64,000 nucleotides of DNA from Bin5 sp965242905 (GCA_965242905.1 CBDETM010000002.1:310001-374000); one strand, 5' to 3'. Numbered from the stretch's first letter, positions 26,361-36,090 are shown. Notes: generated from the letters alone by a model not told the origin. A program made the numbers and translations.

Positions 26361-26840
26361 TCAACGGGTGGAGGATGTAGGGTCTGGGGAGGGGACAGGG
26401 CGCGAGTGCGATGCAGGCGGTTCGGATTCGGTTTGCTCTTGACGGGGCCTCAAAGCGAGTTGCACCAGAATGCAGGCTTCGATGACGTCCAGTCCGTGAT
26501 CCTGTGCCCACTGGGCAGCAACGGGGCTTTCGGCGCCTGGTTGGAACCATATTGCTTGTGCGCCAGCGGCTCTCGCCTGTTCGACTACGGCAGGGGCTTC
26601 AGGTGGCGGCACGACCATATTGATGACCGCCGGCGGTTCGGGCAGATCGGTCAGGCTAGCGTAGGCGGTATCGCCTTCGATCAGTTGCTCGCGGCGGTTC
26701 ACCGGATAGACGGTGTAGCCTGCCTCTTTCAGCTTCAGATAGATGCGATTGCCGTATTTGGCCCTATCGTTGCTGGCGCCTACGACGGCCCAAACCGGTT
26801 CGTCTACGTATTTCGCGATCAGGGACTTCAGGTCCTGCAT
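26361..26840 (-). CDS. CoA-binding (Rossmann) protein, YccU-like
   Basis: 159-aa CoA_binding domain protein. AVVGASNDRAKYGNRIYLKLKEAGY is the nucleotide loop and first helix; VYPVNRR, LPEPPAVINMVVPP and AIWFQPGAES follow as in the YccU family, related to succinyl-CoA ligase alpha subunits. A Pro/Ser-rich tail of about 20 residues is added. The frame extends upstream to 27014, but homologous sequence begins at ATG 26840. Function of this family is not established. Confidence 0.85.
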   Translation of the reverse strand: MQDLKSLIAKYVDEPVWAVVGASNDRAKYGNRIYLKLKEAGYTVYPVNRREQLIEGDTAYASLTDLPEPPAVINMVVPPPEAPAVVEQARAAGAQAIWFQPGAESPVAAQWAQDHGLDVIEACILVQLALRPRQEQTESEPPASHSRPVPSPDPTSSTR

Positions 26841-27047
26841 TGTGCCGCCCGCCCTATCGTTGGGTCGCATGCTGAGCCAGGGGGAACCCAGGCATGATGA
26901 TGGCTTTCCTAACGGAAAAGTATACTTTCGTCCGAACTGGTGTGTCAAAGTTATGTCGCGTTGGTTTGCAGTGCACATTGGGAGAGGGGATGGTCTGGCG
27001 GGAAACCATGCCAAAGGTGGATAGATTATTTCTGGCTTGTAACTGCT

Positions 27048-27385
27048 AAACCAAGTTCTGTGAGTACTGTGTGCGGTCTGTCTGGGCGGAATGTATCGTC
27101 AGTATTTCTATAGCGGGCTCGCGATGGCCATAGCGGTGAACGTTGGGTAGATATGGGCGTTGCCTCGCCTGGCTTGCCTGCGCTGGCACATACTCGGAAT
27201 CTGCCAGGACGTGGGGGGGTGAAGCCCGGTCGCAGCGGGTCGTCAAGGTCAAATCGCCACACACTCGCTGCGGTGGGGATTGGAGGAGAGGGGGCGTTGC
27301 GGGGGCGGAGCCCCCGCACAAGGGAGGGCCGAATAGGCCCGACCGCCCAAAAGCGAGGAGAGAGTGAAGAGAAGAGAGGAAAGAG
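27048..27385 (+). repeat. Dispersed intergenic repeat, copy B
   Basis: Second copy, with the 55-bp core at 27294-27348 identical to copy C. Beyond the core, a purine-rich GAGGAGAGAGTGAAGAG tail is shared only with copy C. Copies B and C also share the GTGAAGCCCGG block that copy A lacks. Confidence 0.85.
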
Positions 27386-27500
27386 AAACTTTCAGGCTTA
27401 CTTGGGTCCGAGCCGCAAATTGAATATGGCTACGTAGTGACCTCAGGTCCGGTATCGGGCAGAGTCGGCACGGGGAGATAGAGGCCAATAGTTGACTTCG

Positions 27501-27530
27501 TTGCCAATCGTCCATTGCTTCTGATATACT
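27501..27530 (+). promoter_or_regulatory. Promoter for the acyl-CoA ligase gene
   Basis: -35 TTGCCA (27501-27506), 18-bp spacer, -10 TATACT (27525-27530) with an extended-10 TGA just before it. Confidence 0.6.
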
Positions 27531-27647
27531 TTATTCACATTCGAAAGGCAGAGTTCCTCCACCGCGAGTGCTGTTGCCGGCGTTTCCGTCGACCTGATGG
27601 GTGCTGCGCGTAGCTCAGCGGAATCTAGCAAAGGAGAATCAGTTGCG

Positions 27648-29378
27648 ATGTCAGTCTACGACCAGAAACCATGGGTAGAGAAGTACGAATCGGGTGTGCC
27701 GGACGCAATTGAATATAACGGCCAACTCACGCACGAAATGTTGGATGCCTCGGCCCAGACCTATTCCAACCAGATAGCTACTCGCCTGCTGCTCGCATAT
27801 TTGCCGTTGGGCATCACCGTCCAGGCCAAGCAGACGTATGCGGAACTGAAGGACTCAGTTGACCGTTTTGCTTTTGCGTTGCGACGAATCGGTTTGCAGC
27901 AGGGAGACCGCATTGCGATCATGCTGCCGAATATCCCTCAGCAGGTTATTTCATTTTTCGGCTCGCTTAAGGCAGGTTGCGTCATTGTCAACACGAACCC
28001 GACATATACGGCGCGGGAATTGAACCATTTGCTGGAGGACAGCGGCGCGTCTGCCATTGTGATCCTGAGCGGGTTTGCCGAGCGTGTGTCCCAGGCACGC
28101 GAAGGCACGGAGCTCAAGCACGTAATCGTGACGGATGTGCCGGACCCGCTGGGTTTTCCTTTCAACAAGCTGGTGGCCAGAAAGGTGCGGGAATCGGGCA
28201 TGATGACGGACGTAGCGGACGGCCCGGGCATTTGGGCGTTTGACAATCTGCTTGAGACAAGCGCACCCAATCCGCCCAGCATAGATGTTTCTCCCGATGA
28301 CGTAGTCCTTTTCCAGTACACAGGGGGTACGACCGGCTCACCGAAAGCGGCCATGCTGACGCACCGAAGCGTCATGTCCAACGTACAGCAGATCGAGGCC
28401 TGGTACAGGAACCTGGAATACGGCGGGGAGAGGACGCTGGGCGCGATACCGTTTTTCCATGTGTACGGGATGACTGTGGCGATGCTGTTCTCCATGTATA
28501 CCGGCGCCGAACTGATCGTAACGCCTGACCCGCGTCAGACAGACCTCGTGCTGGACATTCTTCACCGCGAAAAGGTTACGATGTATCCCGGCATTCCTAC
28601 GATGTACACGGCGATCATCAACCATCCAAAGGTGGACGAGGTGGACCTGAGGTCGATCAAGGCTTGCCTTTCAGGGGGTATGTCGCTGCCGATTGAGATT
28701 CAGCGCCGCTTCGAAGAGATAACCGGCGGCAAGCTGGTGGAGGGTTACGGTCTGACCGAGACATCGCCCGTGGCGTGCGCCAATCCGATCAACGGGATGC
28801 GCAAGGAAGGAAGTATCGGTTTTCCCGTGCCGAGCACTGAGGTTGCAGTCGTCGGGCTCGACCCGAATGAGGCTGGGGAGTTCGAAACGGTTGCCGCTGG
28901 GGAGGAGGGCGAACTGATCATCCGGGGGCCGCAGGTGATGAAGGGCTACTGGAAGCGTCCCGACGAGACGGCAGAGGCCATCACTGAAGAGGGCTGGTTC
29001 CACACCGGCGACATCGCGCGCATGGATGAAGACGGTTGCTTTTACATCGTAGACAGGAAGAAGGACCTGATCATCGCCAGCGGCTACAATATCGTGCCGA
29101 GGGAGGTTGAAGAGGTTCTCTATATGCACGAAGCAGTGCAAGAGGCAGTGGTGGCAGGCGTACCGGACGCGGTGCGGGGCGAGACGGTCAAGGCGTACAT
29201 TGTTTTGAAGTCGGGTCAGACGAGCACGCAGGATGAGATCGAAGCCTTCTGCCGGGAGAATCTGGCTCCGTACAAGGTGCCGAGGCTGGTTGAGTTTCGC
29301 GACGAATTGCCGAAGAGTCAGGTGGGCAAGATTCTGCGGCGGGTGCTGGTTGAGGAGGAAAAACGCAAGATGGCGTGA
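27648..29378 (+). CDS. fadD: Long-chain fatty-acid--CoA ligase
   Basis: AMP-forming acyl-CoA synthetase activating fatty acids to acyl-CoA, 576 aa. The phosphate loop YTGGTTGSPKAAML, the GYGLTETSPV motif, the YILxxR-equivalent region ending GWFHTGDIARMDEDG, the hinge IVDRKKDLIIASGYNIVPREVEE and the C-terminal PKSQVGKILRRVL (catalytic Lys) are all present. A frame-internal ATG at 27597 exists, but AAAGGAG at 27630-27636 supports ATG 27648. Chain-length preference cannot be read from sequence. Confidence 0.9.
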   Translation: MSVYDQKPWVEKYESGVPDAIEYNGQLTHEMLDASAQTYSNQIATRLLLAYLPLGITVQAKQTYAELKDSVDRFAFALRRIGLQQGDRIAIMLPNIPQQVISFFGSLKAGCVIVNTNPTYTARELNHLLEDSGASAIVILSGFAERVSQAREGTELKHVIVTDVPDPLGFPFNKLVARKVRESGMMTDVADGPGIWAFDNLLETSAPNPPSIDVSPDDVVLFQYTGGTTGSPKAAMLTHRSVMSNVQQIEAWYRNLEYGGERTLGAIPFFHVYGMTVAMLFSMYTGAELIVTPDPRQTDLVLDILHREKVTMYPGIPTMYTAIINHPKVDEVDLRSIKACLSGGMSLPIEIQRRFEEITGGKLVEGYGLTETSPVACANPINGMRKEGSIGFPVPSTEVAVVGLDPNEAGEFETVAAGEEGELIIRGPQVMKGYWKRPDETAEAITEEGWFHTGDIARMDEDGCFYIVDRKKDLIIASGYNIVPREVEEVLYMHEAVQEAVVAGVPDAVRGETVKAYIVLKSGQTSTQDEIEAFCRENLAPYKVPRLVEFRDELPKSQVGKILRRVLVEEEKRKMA

Positions 29379-29454
29379 GCAAGGATTGGGATCGACACCC
29401 AGTTGCGGCTCCGGCCAAGTGCGCAAGGTGAAAGGATTAAGGAAGGCGTCATAT

Positions 29455-29483
29455 TTGACAGTTTCGGCGTCGACTCTTATGAT
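29455..29483 (+). promoter_or_regulatory. Promoter for tRNA-Leu
   Basis: Consensus -35 TTGACA (29455-29460), 17-bp spacer, -10 TATGAT (29478-29483). Transcription should start a few bases before the tRNA. Confidence 0.85.
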
Positions 29484-29494
29484 TAGGCGAGTGC

Positions 29495-29580
<86 letters not shown>

Positions 29581-29585
29581 GAGAT

Positions 29586-29622
29586 GGGATACGTGAGAAG
29601 TTCGCTCACGTATCCCTTTTTT
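29586..29622 (+). terminator. Intrinsic terminator of tRNA-Leu
   Basis: 12-bp perfect stem GGGATACGTGAG / CTCACGTATCCC, 7-nt loop, then six T residues. It starts 6 bp after the tRNA CCA end. Confidence 0.95.
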
Positions 29623-29750
29623 GTTTCCATGATGCAGAATGAGACCGGAGGTCCGGCTCGGGAAGATAAGGGGCAGTAGACGGGAGGCATAGAGGGCTAC
29701 AAGGACGGCTCTTGTCATCGCGTCCGTCCACAAAGGCCAATCAGACGGTT

Positions 29751-31043
29751 TCAGTCGCCGAGATGTGCGAAGGCCTTCATTCCACAGTAGGTTGCGGCAG
29801 AGCCCAGATCCTCTTCGATACGGAGAAGCTGGTTGTACTTAGCGACGCGGTCGCTGCGGGCAGGCGCCCCGGTCTTGATCTGTCCGGTATTGAATGCCAC
29901 AACCAGGTCGGCGATGGTGTCGTCCTCGGTTTCGCCCGACCGGTGGCTTACGACTGCTGTCCAGCCGGCGCGGTAGCTCATTTCGATGGCTGCGATGCTT
30001 TCGGTAAGAGTACCGATCTGGTTGACTTTGCACAGCAAGGCGTTGCAGGCGCGCTCCTCAATGGCACGTTCGATGCGTGTCACATTTGTAACCAGCAGAT
30101 CGTCACCGACCAGTTGGACGCGTTCTCCGATCTTTGCGTGGAGCTGACTCCAGCCTTCCCAGTCGTCCTCAGCCATGCCGTCTTCGATGGAGATGATAGG
30201 GTAACGACTGCACCAATCGGACCAGAGGTCGACCAGTTCCTGGCTGGAAAGCTCCGTACCCTCGATGTCGAGCTGGTAGCGGCCGGTTTCCTCAACGTAT
30301 AGTTCGCTCACGGCTGGGTCGAGGGCGATGAATACATCTTCGGCGGGTCGATACCCGGCTTTCTCGATTGCCTGTAATATCACGTCGATTGCGGCGGCGT
30401 TGCCTCCCAGACTGGGGGCGAAACCGCCTTCGTCGCCGACATTGGTGCTGTAACCGGCGTCGTGGAGGACATCCTTGAGCGCGTGATAGATTTCGGTTCC
30501 CCAGCGGACGCCTTCTGCGAAGGATGGGGCGCCGGCCGGCATGACCATGAACTCCTGGAAGTCGGTGCTGTTTGCCGCGTGTTTGCCGCCGTTGAGGATG
30601 TTCATCATGGGTACGGGAAGTGTGTGGGCGCTAACGCCGCCGAGGTAGCGGTACAGAGGCAGGCCTGAGGCTGCGGCAGCCGCTTTGGCGGCGGCCAGGC
30701 TGACCCCCAAGATGGCGTTTGCCCCCAACTTGCTCTTGTTGGGGGTTCCGTCCAGTTCCAGCATGGTCTGATCGATGGCTACCTGATCGAGGGCGTCGGC
30801 TCCCTTCAGCTTCTGCGCGAGTACGGTGTTGACATTCTCCACGGCCTTAAGTACGCCTTTCCCGCCATACTTTGACTTGTCTCCGTCGCGCAGTTCGACG
30901 GCTTCATGGACACCGGTGCTGGCTCCGCTGGGCACGGCGGCGCGACCTGTTGCGCCTCCCTGCAACCGGATCTCAACTTCGACAGTGGGATTTCCCCGGC
31001 TGTCCAAAATCTGCCGTCCGACGATATTTTCGATAAGAGTCAT
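29751..31043 (-). CDS. eno: Enolase
   Basis: Converts 2-phosphoglycerate to phosphoenolpyruvate in glycolysis. 430 aa, full length. Signatures include GNPTVEVEI at the N terminus, ASTGVHEAVELRDGD (catalytic loop), IEDGMAEDDWEGW (metal-binding Glu/Asp) and the enolase signature CNALLCKVNQIGTLTE followed by SHRSGETEDDTIADL. The frame opens 10 codons earlier, but the family N terminus is MTLIENIVGRQILDSRGN with AAGGAA upstream. Divergent from the cysteine desulfurase gene. Confidence 0.97.
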   Translation of the reverse strand: MTLIENIVGRQILDSRGNPTVEVEIRLQGGATGRAAVPSGASTGVHEAVELRDGDKSKYGGKGVLKAVENVNTVLAQKLKGADALDQVAIDQTMLELDGTPNKSKLGANAILGVSLAAAKAAAAASGLPLYRYLGGVSAHTLPVPMMNILNGGKHAANSTDFQEFMVMPAGAPSFAEGVRWGTEIYHALKDVLHDAGYSTNVGDEGGFAPSLGGNAAAIDVILQAIEKAGYRPAEDVFIALDPAVSELYVEETGRYQLDIEGTELSSQELVDLWSDWCSRYPIISIEDGMAEDDWEGWSQLHAKIGERVQLVGDDLLVTNVTRIERAIEERACNALLCKVNQIGTLTESIAAIEMSYRAGWTAVVSHRSGETEDDTIADLVVAFNTGQIKTGAPARSDRVAKYNQLLRIEEDLGSAATYCGMKAFAHLGD

Positions 31044-31159
31044 CGAAGATTCCTTGTTTCTTTGCTCCGGCAAGGTCTTTTCGCAGGTCTTGGCGTACAG
31101 AGACGTTCAAATCAACTGTCTACGTTGCCTCTTGCTGGTCAAGTGTGCCGGTGGAGAAC

Positions 31160-31188
31160 TTGTAAAAAACCAGAACAGTTAGTATGCT
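31160..31188 (+). promoter_or_regulatory. Putative promoter for the cysteine desulfurase
   Basis: -35 TTGTAA (31160-31165), 17-bp spacer, -10 TATGCT (31183-31188), giving a leader of about 70 nt. Confidence 0.5.
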
Positions 31189-31263
31189 TTGGCACTACGA
31201 TAGTGGGCAAAGAGCGATCCTGCAAGTTGCAGAGGATGCCGTCGACGGGAGAAAGCAGACCGG

Positions 31264-32457
31264 ATGTCACTGATCTACCTGGACCATTCGGCAACGACTC
31301 CGTTGCGTCCTGAAGTTTTTGAGGCGATGGAGCCGTTCTTTGGTTCGACAGAGCAGAAAAGCAACTCGAAGTACGGGAACCCATCCAGCATACACGGAGC
31401 GGGCCGTGCGGCGCATGCCGGACTGAGCGAGGCGCGGAACACGATTGCGGACGTGCTGGGGGCTTCGCCCAACGAGATTGTATTGACGGGTTGCGGAAGC
31501 GAAAGCGACAACGCGGCGCTGCGCGGGATCGCGCTGGCGAGGCGCCAGCAGCTCGGAACGAATCGCATCATCACCACGCCGGTTGAGCATCACGCCGTAC
31601 TATACACTGCAGAGGACTTGCGGGACTTTTTTGGATTTGAGTTGACGCTTTTGCCTGTGGACGGCGAGGGCCTGGTCAGTGCGGAGGACCTGGGGCAAGC
31701 ACTGGGCGACGGCTCTGACGTTGCGGTGGTCAGTGTGATGTATGCCAACAATGAGATTGGCAGCGTGCAGGATATCGGCGAATTGGGGGCGCTGTGCCGG
31801 GAACGGGGGGTACCGTTCCACACGGATGCGGTGCAGGCTGCAGGGAAGTTGCCTCTAGATGTCGAGGTGTTAAAGGTAGACGCGCTCAGCGCAAGTGCGC
31901 ACAAATTTTACGGACCTAAAGGCGTGGGCTTTTTGTATCTGCGGCGGGGCACTCCGTTTCATCCATTTCTGATCGGCGGCAGTCACGAGAACGGGCGGAG
32001 GGCTGGCACGCACAATGTACCCGGTATCGTAGGGATGGCGACGGCGCTGGCACTGTGCGAGGCTGAGCGAGAGACAGAGATGGCCCGGCTGGGCCAGTTG
32101 CGGGACCGGATCATAGGGCACACGCTGGAGTCTGTGCCGGGTGCGCGTTTGACCGGGAGCTTCACGAGGCGGCTGGCCAATCATGCGAGTTTCACAATCC
32201 GTGACGTAGAAGCCGAAGGCATACTGATCGCCCTAGATCTGGCGGGATTCGCCGCAAGCAGTGGAAGCGCGTGCACGAGTGCACGTCAGCGGCCCAGTCA
32301 CGTACTGGAAGCAATCGGTATTCCCGTAGAGGAGCTAGCCGGGGGCCTGAGGCTAAGCCTTGGATACAGTAACGACGTTAAGCAGATGGGGCTACTCCTG
32401 CAAAGTCTGCCTAAGATCATAGACCAGCACCGACAGAGCATGCCCGCTCCTCTATAA
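31264..32457 (+). CDS. Cysteine desulfurase (NifS/IscS type)
   Basis: PLP enzyme that removes sulfur from cysteine for Fe-S clusters or tRNA thiolation. 397 aa. PLP Lys214 in SASAHKFYGPKG and the persulfide Cys337 in SSGSACTSARQRPSHVL are present. The short active loop with GSACTS places it in the IscS/NifS group rather than SufS. No iscU or nifU lies nearby. MnmA, encoded 12 kb away, needs such a sulfur donor, so it may serve tRNA thiolation. Confidence 0.92.
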   Translation: MSLIYLDHSATTPLRPEVFEAMEPFFGSTEQKSNSKYGNPSSIHGAGRAAHAGLSEARNTIADVLGASPNEIVLTGCGSESDNAALRGIALARRQQLGTNRIITTPVEHHAVLYTAEDLRDFFGFELTLLPVDGEGLVSAEDLGQALGDGSDVAVVSVMYANNEIGSVQDIGELGALCRERGVPFHTDAVQAAGKLPLDVEVLKVDALSASAHKFYGPKGVGFLYLRRGTPFHPFLIGGSHENGRRAGTHNVPGIVGMATALALCEAERETEMARLGQLRDRIIGHTLESVPGARLTGSFTRRLANHASFTIRDVEAEGILIALDLAGFAASSGSACTSARQRPSHVLEAIGIPVEELAGGLRLSLGYSNDVKQMGLLLQSLPKIIDQHRQSMPAPL

Positions 32458-32503
32458 TATTTTAAGTTGCCGCCAACGTGGACGGCGGCTGCTCCCTTCC
32501 GGT

Positions 32504-33079
32504 ATGCGCAGCTCTCCTCGAAACCTTCCTCATCAGATCAATTCAAGTAGTCATGACCTGACGCTTGTAGGTCTGCTCAGCCTGGACTTGCCGGCCATAG
32601 TCAGCTTGATATTTGTCCTGGGTGCTGTCATTCCTGCATCGCTAGTCCTAACTCTCGGCTATCTGCCAGTTGGCTTCCTCAGTTTCGCGTTTGGGCGCGG
32701 CAACATGGACATACTGGTGTTTGAAGGCGCGGAGATTCCACTTCTGGTGGCGGGGTTGGGAATTATCCTCCTTTTGGCGGCGCCGACTTTCTATTGGCGA
32801 GTCCAACACTTCCGCCGGATTCTGTTATCCACCACAGTCGTTCCCGGACAGATCAGGAGTTTGAACTTCACTCCGCTGGAGTTCAGCGTTGACTACGTGT
32901 ACTGGTTTCAGCAGCGCGCGTATGCAGGCCGCAATGCGATCAGGCGCAATCACCGGCGGGAGAAGCGGTCGAGCTTACGACCCGGCCAGAACGTCTCTGC
33001 ATTGGTGGACAGCTCCCAGCCGGAGGCTTCGGTCGTGCTCGAGCTATATTCACGCGGCGAAGCGGGCATGGGCCTGTAA
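32504..33079 (+). CDS. Two-helix membrane protein of unknown function
   Basis: 191 aa. Two hydrophobic spans (about 29-60 and 76-98) are followed by a soluble domain with VVPGQIRSLNFTP and RPGQNVSALVDSSQPEASVVL, a pattern resembling DUF3592-type proteins. Function is unknown. It starts 46 bp after the cysteine desulfurase with no strong SD. The region directly upstream contains a 6-bp GCCGCC/GGCGGC stem. Confidence 0.65.
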   Translation: MRSSPRNLPHQINSSSHDLTLVGLLSLDLPAIVSLIFVLGAVIPASLVLTLGYLPVGFLSFAFGRGNMDILVFEGAEIPLLVAGLGIILLLAAPTFYWRVQHFRRILLSTTVVPGQIRSLNFTPLEFSVDYVYWFQQRAYAGRNAIRRNHRREKRSSLRPGQNVSALVDSSQPEASVVLELYSRGEAGMGL

Positions 33080-33207
33080 CCTTCAACGAGGCCTGACACC
33101 TTTTTTCCAAAGCCACTACAGATTTCTCGAACAGGGTGGCAGCAGGTCAACGCGGTCAGAATCGGGATAGATAAGAAGCTGCATTGTTGCGCTATACTTA
33201 ACCCGGT

Positions 33208-34338
33208 ATGGATCTTGACTGGACGTACAGGCCGCGTCGCCGACGCCGCAGAGGGTGCTTCCTCTGGAGCGGTTTGGTTCTGCTTTTGGCCGTCTATCTG
33301 TACATACAGCGCCCAGACTGGCTTGTGAGACAGCAGCCACCACCCGCTACGACCCCGACTCCGAGCGCGCTCTACTGGCAGACGAAGGCGGAAGCGCACA
33401 TCGCCGCCGGCAACTTCGGCGAGGCCGAGGCCGCGCTCGAGCGAATGGCCGAGCTGGAGCCGGAGAGTGCCTACCCTCTGGTTGCTCTGGCAGAACTGCA
33501 CTTGATGGCGCGCAAGGTCGAACAGGCCTATGCGCTCACACAGAAGGCGGTTCGTCTTGAGGAGAAGAATGTGGCGGCGCTGGCGATGCACGCGCGCGTG
33601 TTGGACTGGCGGGGGAACTACGATTCGGCCAGCGACTATGCATTTCAGGCGCTCGAACTGGAGCCGGACAATCCAGATATCCTGGCGGTTCTGGGAGAGA
33701 TTTACAGTGACGTGGGGAACTACGGCGTCGCGTTAGATTACCTGGAAGAGGCCCTGGCAATCGATCCCTCGAATGTAATGGCGCGCCGCAATCTCGGATA
33801 TTTGTACGAGATCCAGCGGGACTTCGAGCGCTCAATAATCGAGTACGGACGGGCAGTTGAACTCGCACCGAAGCGGCCTGATTTGTTCATCGAGCTGGGA
33901 AGGCAATATGAGCATCAGGAAGAGTGGGAACTCGCAATTGAAAGCTACGAAAAGGCGGTGAATGCGGGAGAGACTGCGTTTGCACTTGACGCCCTCGGCT
34001 GGGCTTTATGGCAGAGCGGCGACCATTTGCAGGCGTTGCGCATACTACGCAGGGCGGCCGAACTGGAGCCGGAAAACGGACTTGTGCTGGCCCATCTAGG
34101 GATGGCTTACTACCGCCGCCTTAACTACGAGAGCGCTTCTGAGACGCTTGAAAGAGCGATGGAGCTTCTCGACGAAGATGAGATCAACGCCCAGTTCACA
34201 TTGACCCTAGGGCTGTCCCACGTCTACAAAAAGCCACAAGAGTGTGACCGGGCCGTACCCTGGCTGCAGAAGACGTTGGAGTTTGCGCCGGGGCTTTCTT
34301 CTGCCCTGCATGGTTTGCGCCGGTGTAGTTCAAGTTAG
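33208..34338 (+). CDS. Membrane-anchored TPR-repeat protein
   Basis: 376 aa with an Arg-rich N terminus (RPRRRRRRG), a single membrane span (about residues 17-31) and a Pro/Thr linker, then eight to nine tetratricopeptide repeats to the C terminus (for example PDNPDILAVLGEIYSDVGNY and EPENGLVLAHLGMAYY). Such proteins act as extracytoplasmic scaffolds; partners are unknown. ATG has no SD, but TATACT (33193-33198) ends 9 bp before it, so a nearly leaderless mRNA is possible. Confidence 0.83.
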   Translation: MDLDWTYRPRRRRRRGCFLWSGLVLLLAVYLYIQRPDWLVRQQPPPATTPTPSALYWQTKAEAHIAAGNFGEAEAALERMAELEPESAYPLVALAELHLMARKVEQAYALTQKAVRLEEKNVAALAMHARVLDWRGNYDSASDYAFQALELEPDNPDILAVLGEIYSDVGNYGVALDYLEEALAIDPSNVMARRNLGYLYEIQRDFERSIIEYGRAVELAPKRPDLFIELGRQYEHQEEWELAIESYEKAVNAGETAFALDALGWALWQSGDHLQALRILRRAAELEPENGLVLAHLGMAYYRRLNYESASETLERAMELLDEDEINAQFTLTLGLSHVYKKPQECDRAVPWLQKTLEFAPGLSSALHGLRRCSSS

Positions 34339-34692
34339 CAGACCTGAACTCCTGCCCCGGGGAGTGGACGTCGGGGCTCGCAGCACATGAACGAAAAACT
34401 GTAGCGGAATCATTGTTTCGAACTGTCATCAGAAATGTCATTCAACCGAGCCCGTCTGAAGTCCTCCTTGCCCCGCCCAACAATTGGGGCGCCTGCGCGC
34501 GGAAACGGGCGGCGCGGTCCTGAAGAGCCGGCAGAACCGGCAGAGCCGCCTGCGCCGATGCGGCCACCCGCCCAAGCCGAACGCAGCGCTCTGATCCGAG
34601 AGCGGGTTGCCACCCGTACTGTAACTTCCAAACGACGTCTGCAGCGTCACGGTACCCCCCTTCGAGTCCTACAGCAGCCGATTCAAGCAGGT
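34339..34692. other. Region before the SLC13 permease; N-terminal extension uncertain
   Basis: 354 bp. An in-frame extension of the permease begins at ATG 34435 and would add 86 Pro/Arg/Glu-rich residues, but no ribosome site supports it. Otherwise nothing is recognised here. Confidence 0.45.
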
Positions 34693-36090
34693 ATGCGGAA
34701 GGTTTTCGACCTGCGCCGCCTGCTCTTTGTGGTGGGGGCGACCGCCATCGTGTTGTTGCTGCCAACGCCGGAGGGGCTGAGCATAAACGGTCACAAAGCG
34801 CTGGCGCTCTTCGCCTTCTCAGGCCTGATCCTGGCACTGGAACCGGCCCCCTTGCCAATTGTTGCGTTGCTGGTGCCAATTGTTCAGATCGCACTCGGGG
34901 TGGATGACGCCGGGGGCGCGTTCGAACCATTCGGTACACCGGTCGTATTCCTAATCCTCGGAAGCCTTTTCCTGGCAGAGGCATTGCGAAAACATGGTCT
35001 CACGCGGCGCCTAGCGCTGCATGCAATTGTGAGAAGCGGGGGACAGTTCGGCCCTTTGCTGTTGGCGCTGATGGCGATCACCGGCGGGCTCAGCATGTTT
35101 GTGCTGAATACGGCCACCGCCGCGGTACTGATACCGGTTGCAATAACGATTGCCCAACAGGTGCCGCGACCAGAGGATGGGCGCAAGGCATTGGCGGTCC
35201 TGATTCTCGCGATTGGCTACAGTTCGAGCATCGGTGCGATCGCCACAATCATGGGGAGCGGAGAAAACGCGATCGCCAGTGGTCTGCTGGGGCAGCTGTA
35301 CGGTTTCGGGTTCGTCGACTGGATGAAATACGGTTTGCCGGTGGTGCTGGTGTTGATTCCGCTGGCGTGGCTGCTTCTGCCGCGTTTGTTCGCGCTGCCG
35401 AGACTGACGATCGACATCGAACCGGCCAGGCGGGAGATCGAGCGGTTGGGCGGACTTTCCGGGCCGGAACGGGAGATTATCGCCGTGCTGCTGGTGTCGA
35501 TCAGCCTGTGGATTGCCGGGGGGTACATCGAGCATATGCTCAACCTGCCGGCCACACTGTTGAGCAGCGCAGTGATAGCAATCGGCGCGGTGGCCGTGCT
35601 TTCGGTTGAGAAGATCGTTGACTGGAGTGATCTGAAAGGCGTGAACTGGGGTGTATTCTTTGTAATCGGCGCGGGTTTGACTCTGGGTGATGCTCTGGAG
35701 AAGACCGGAGCCAGTGCCTGGTTCGCCAGCCTTGTTGCGCCGACGTTTGAGGGTTTGCCCTTTTTTGGTGTGCTGGCTGCCTTGATCCTGCTGGCCTTCT
35801 GTATCACGCAGTTCATGAACAACGTTCCCCTGGGCGCGATCCTAGCTCCGGTACTGATCACTCTGGGGCAGGCTTCCGGCATTGATCCGGTCCGGCTGGT
35901 CATTCCAACGATCTTTGCTGTGGCGCTGGCGTTTGCGCTGCCCAGCGGCTCGGCGCGGATGATTCTGATCGCGGTCACTGGCGTGGTTAGCCGACAGGAG
36001 ATGCTGCGCGCAGGCGTGATCGTCGGTCTAGCATGCTCGGGAGTCGTCTTTGTATTTTTCCTGGTGCTCAGCCAACTGGGCATGATCTGA
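34693..36090 (+). CDS. SLC13/DASS-family permease
   Basis: Divalent-anion:sodium symporter-type permease, 465 aa with about eleven membrane spans. Twin features of the fold are visible: the SMFVLNTATAAVLIPVA segment, matching the first SNT-like re-entrant motif, and ITQFMNNVPLGAILAPV in the second half. Substrates in the family include dicarboxylates, sulfate and phosphate; which one applies is unknown. ATG 34693 precedes MRKVFDLRRLLFVVG, a typical first helix. ATG 34435 would add a low-complexity leader. Confidence 0.78.
   Translation: MRKVFDLRRLLFVVGATAIVLLLPTPEGLSINGHKALALFAFSGLILALEPAPLPIVALLVPIVQIALGVDDAGGAFEPFGTPVVFLILGSLFLAEALRKHGLTRRLALHAIVRSGGQFGPLLLALMAITGGLSMFVLNTATAAVLIPVAITIAQQVPRPEDGRKALAVLILAIGYSSSIGAIATIMGSGENAIASGLLGQLYGFGFVDWMKYGLPVVLVLIPLAWLLLPRLFALPRLTIDIEPARREIERLGGLSGPEREIIAVLLVSISLWIAGGYIEHMLNLPATLLSSAVIAIGAVAVLSVEKIVDWSDLKGVNWGVFFVIGAGLTLGDALEKTGASAWFASLVAPTFEGLPFFGVLAALILLAFCITQFMNNVPLGAILAPVLITLGQASGIDPVRLVIPTIFAVALAFALPSGSARMILIAVTGVVSRQEMLRAGVIVGLACSGVVFVFFLVLSQLGMI

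Larger units (their letters stand above)
26841..27647. other. Divergent intergenic region with repeat copy B and fadD promoter
   Basis: 807 bp between the CoA-binding gene (leftward) and the acyl-CoA ligase (rightward). It holds repeat copy B (27048-27385) and a promoter at 27501-27530. No other gene is supported. Confidence 0.6.

Noticed and set aside
26169..26897. 242-codon open frame on the plus strand across the proS 5' end and the CoA-binding gene
   Set aside because: Overlaps two real minus-strand genes and has no ribosome site or domain.
27046..27515. Short proteins read from repeat copies B and C (GGRAYSALPCAGAPPPQRP pattern)
   Set aside because: The shared peptide comes from the palindromic repeat core, not a gene; frames are not kept in copy A and no ribosome site is present.
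34435..34692. N-terminal extension of the SLC13 permease
   Set aside because: Low-complexity Pro/Arg/Glu sequence without a ribosome site; the membrane protein begins naturally at 34693. Kept as an alternative start only.
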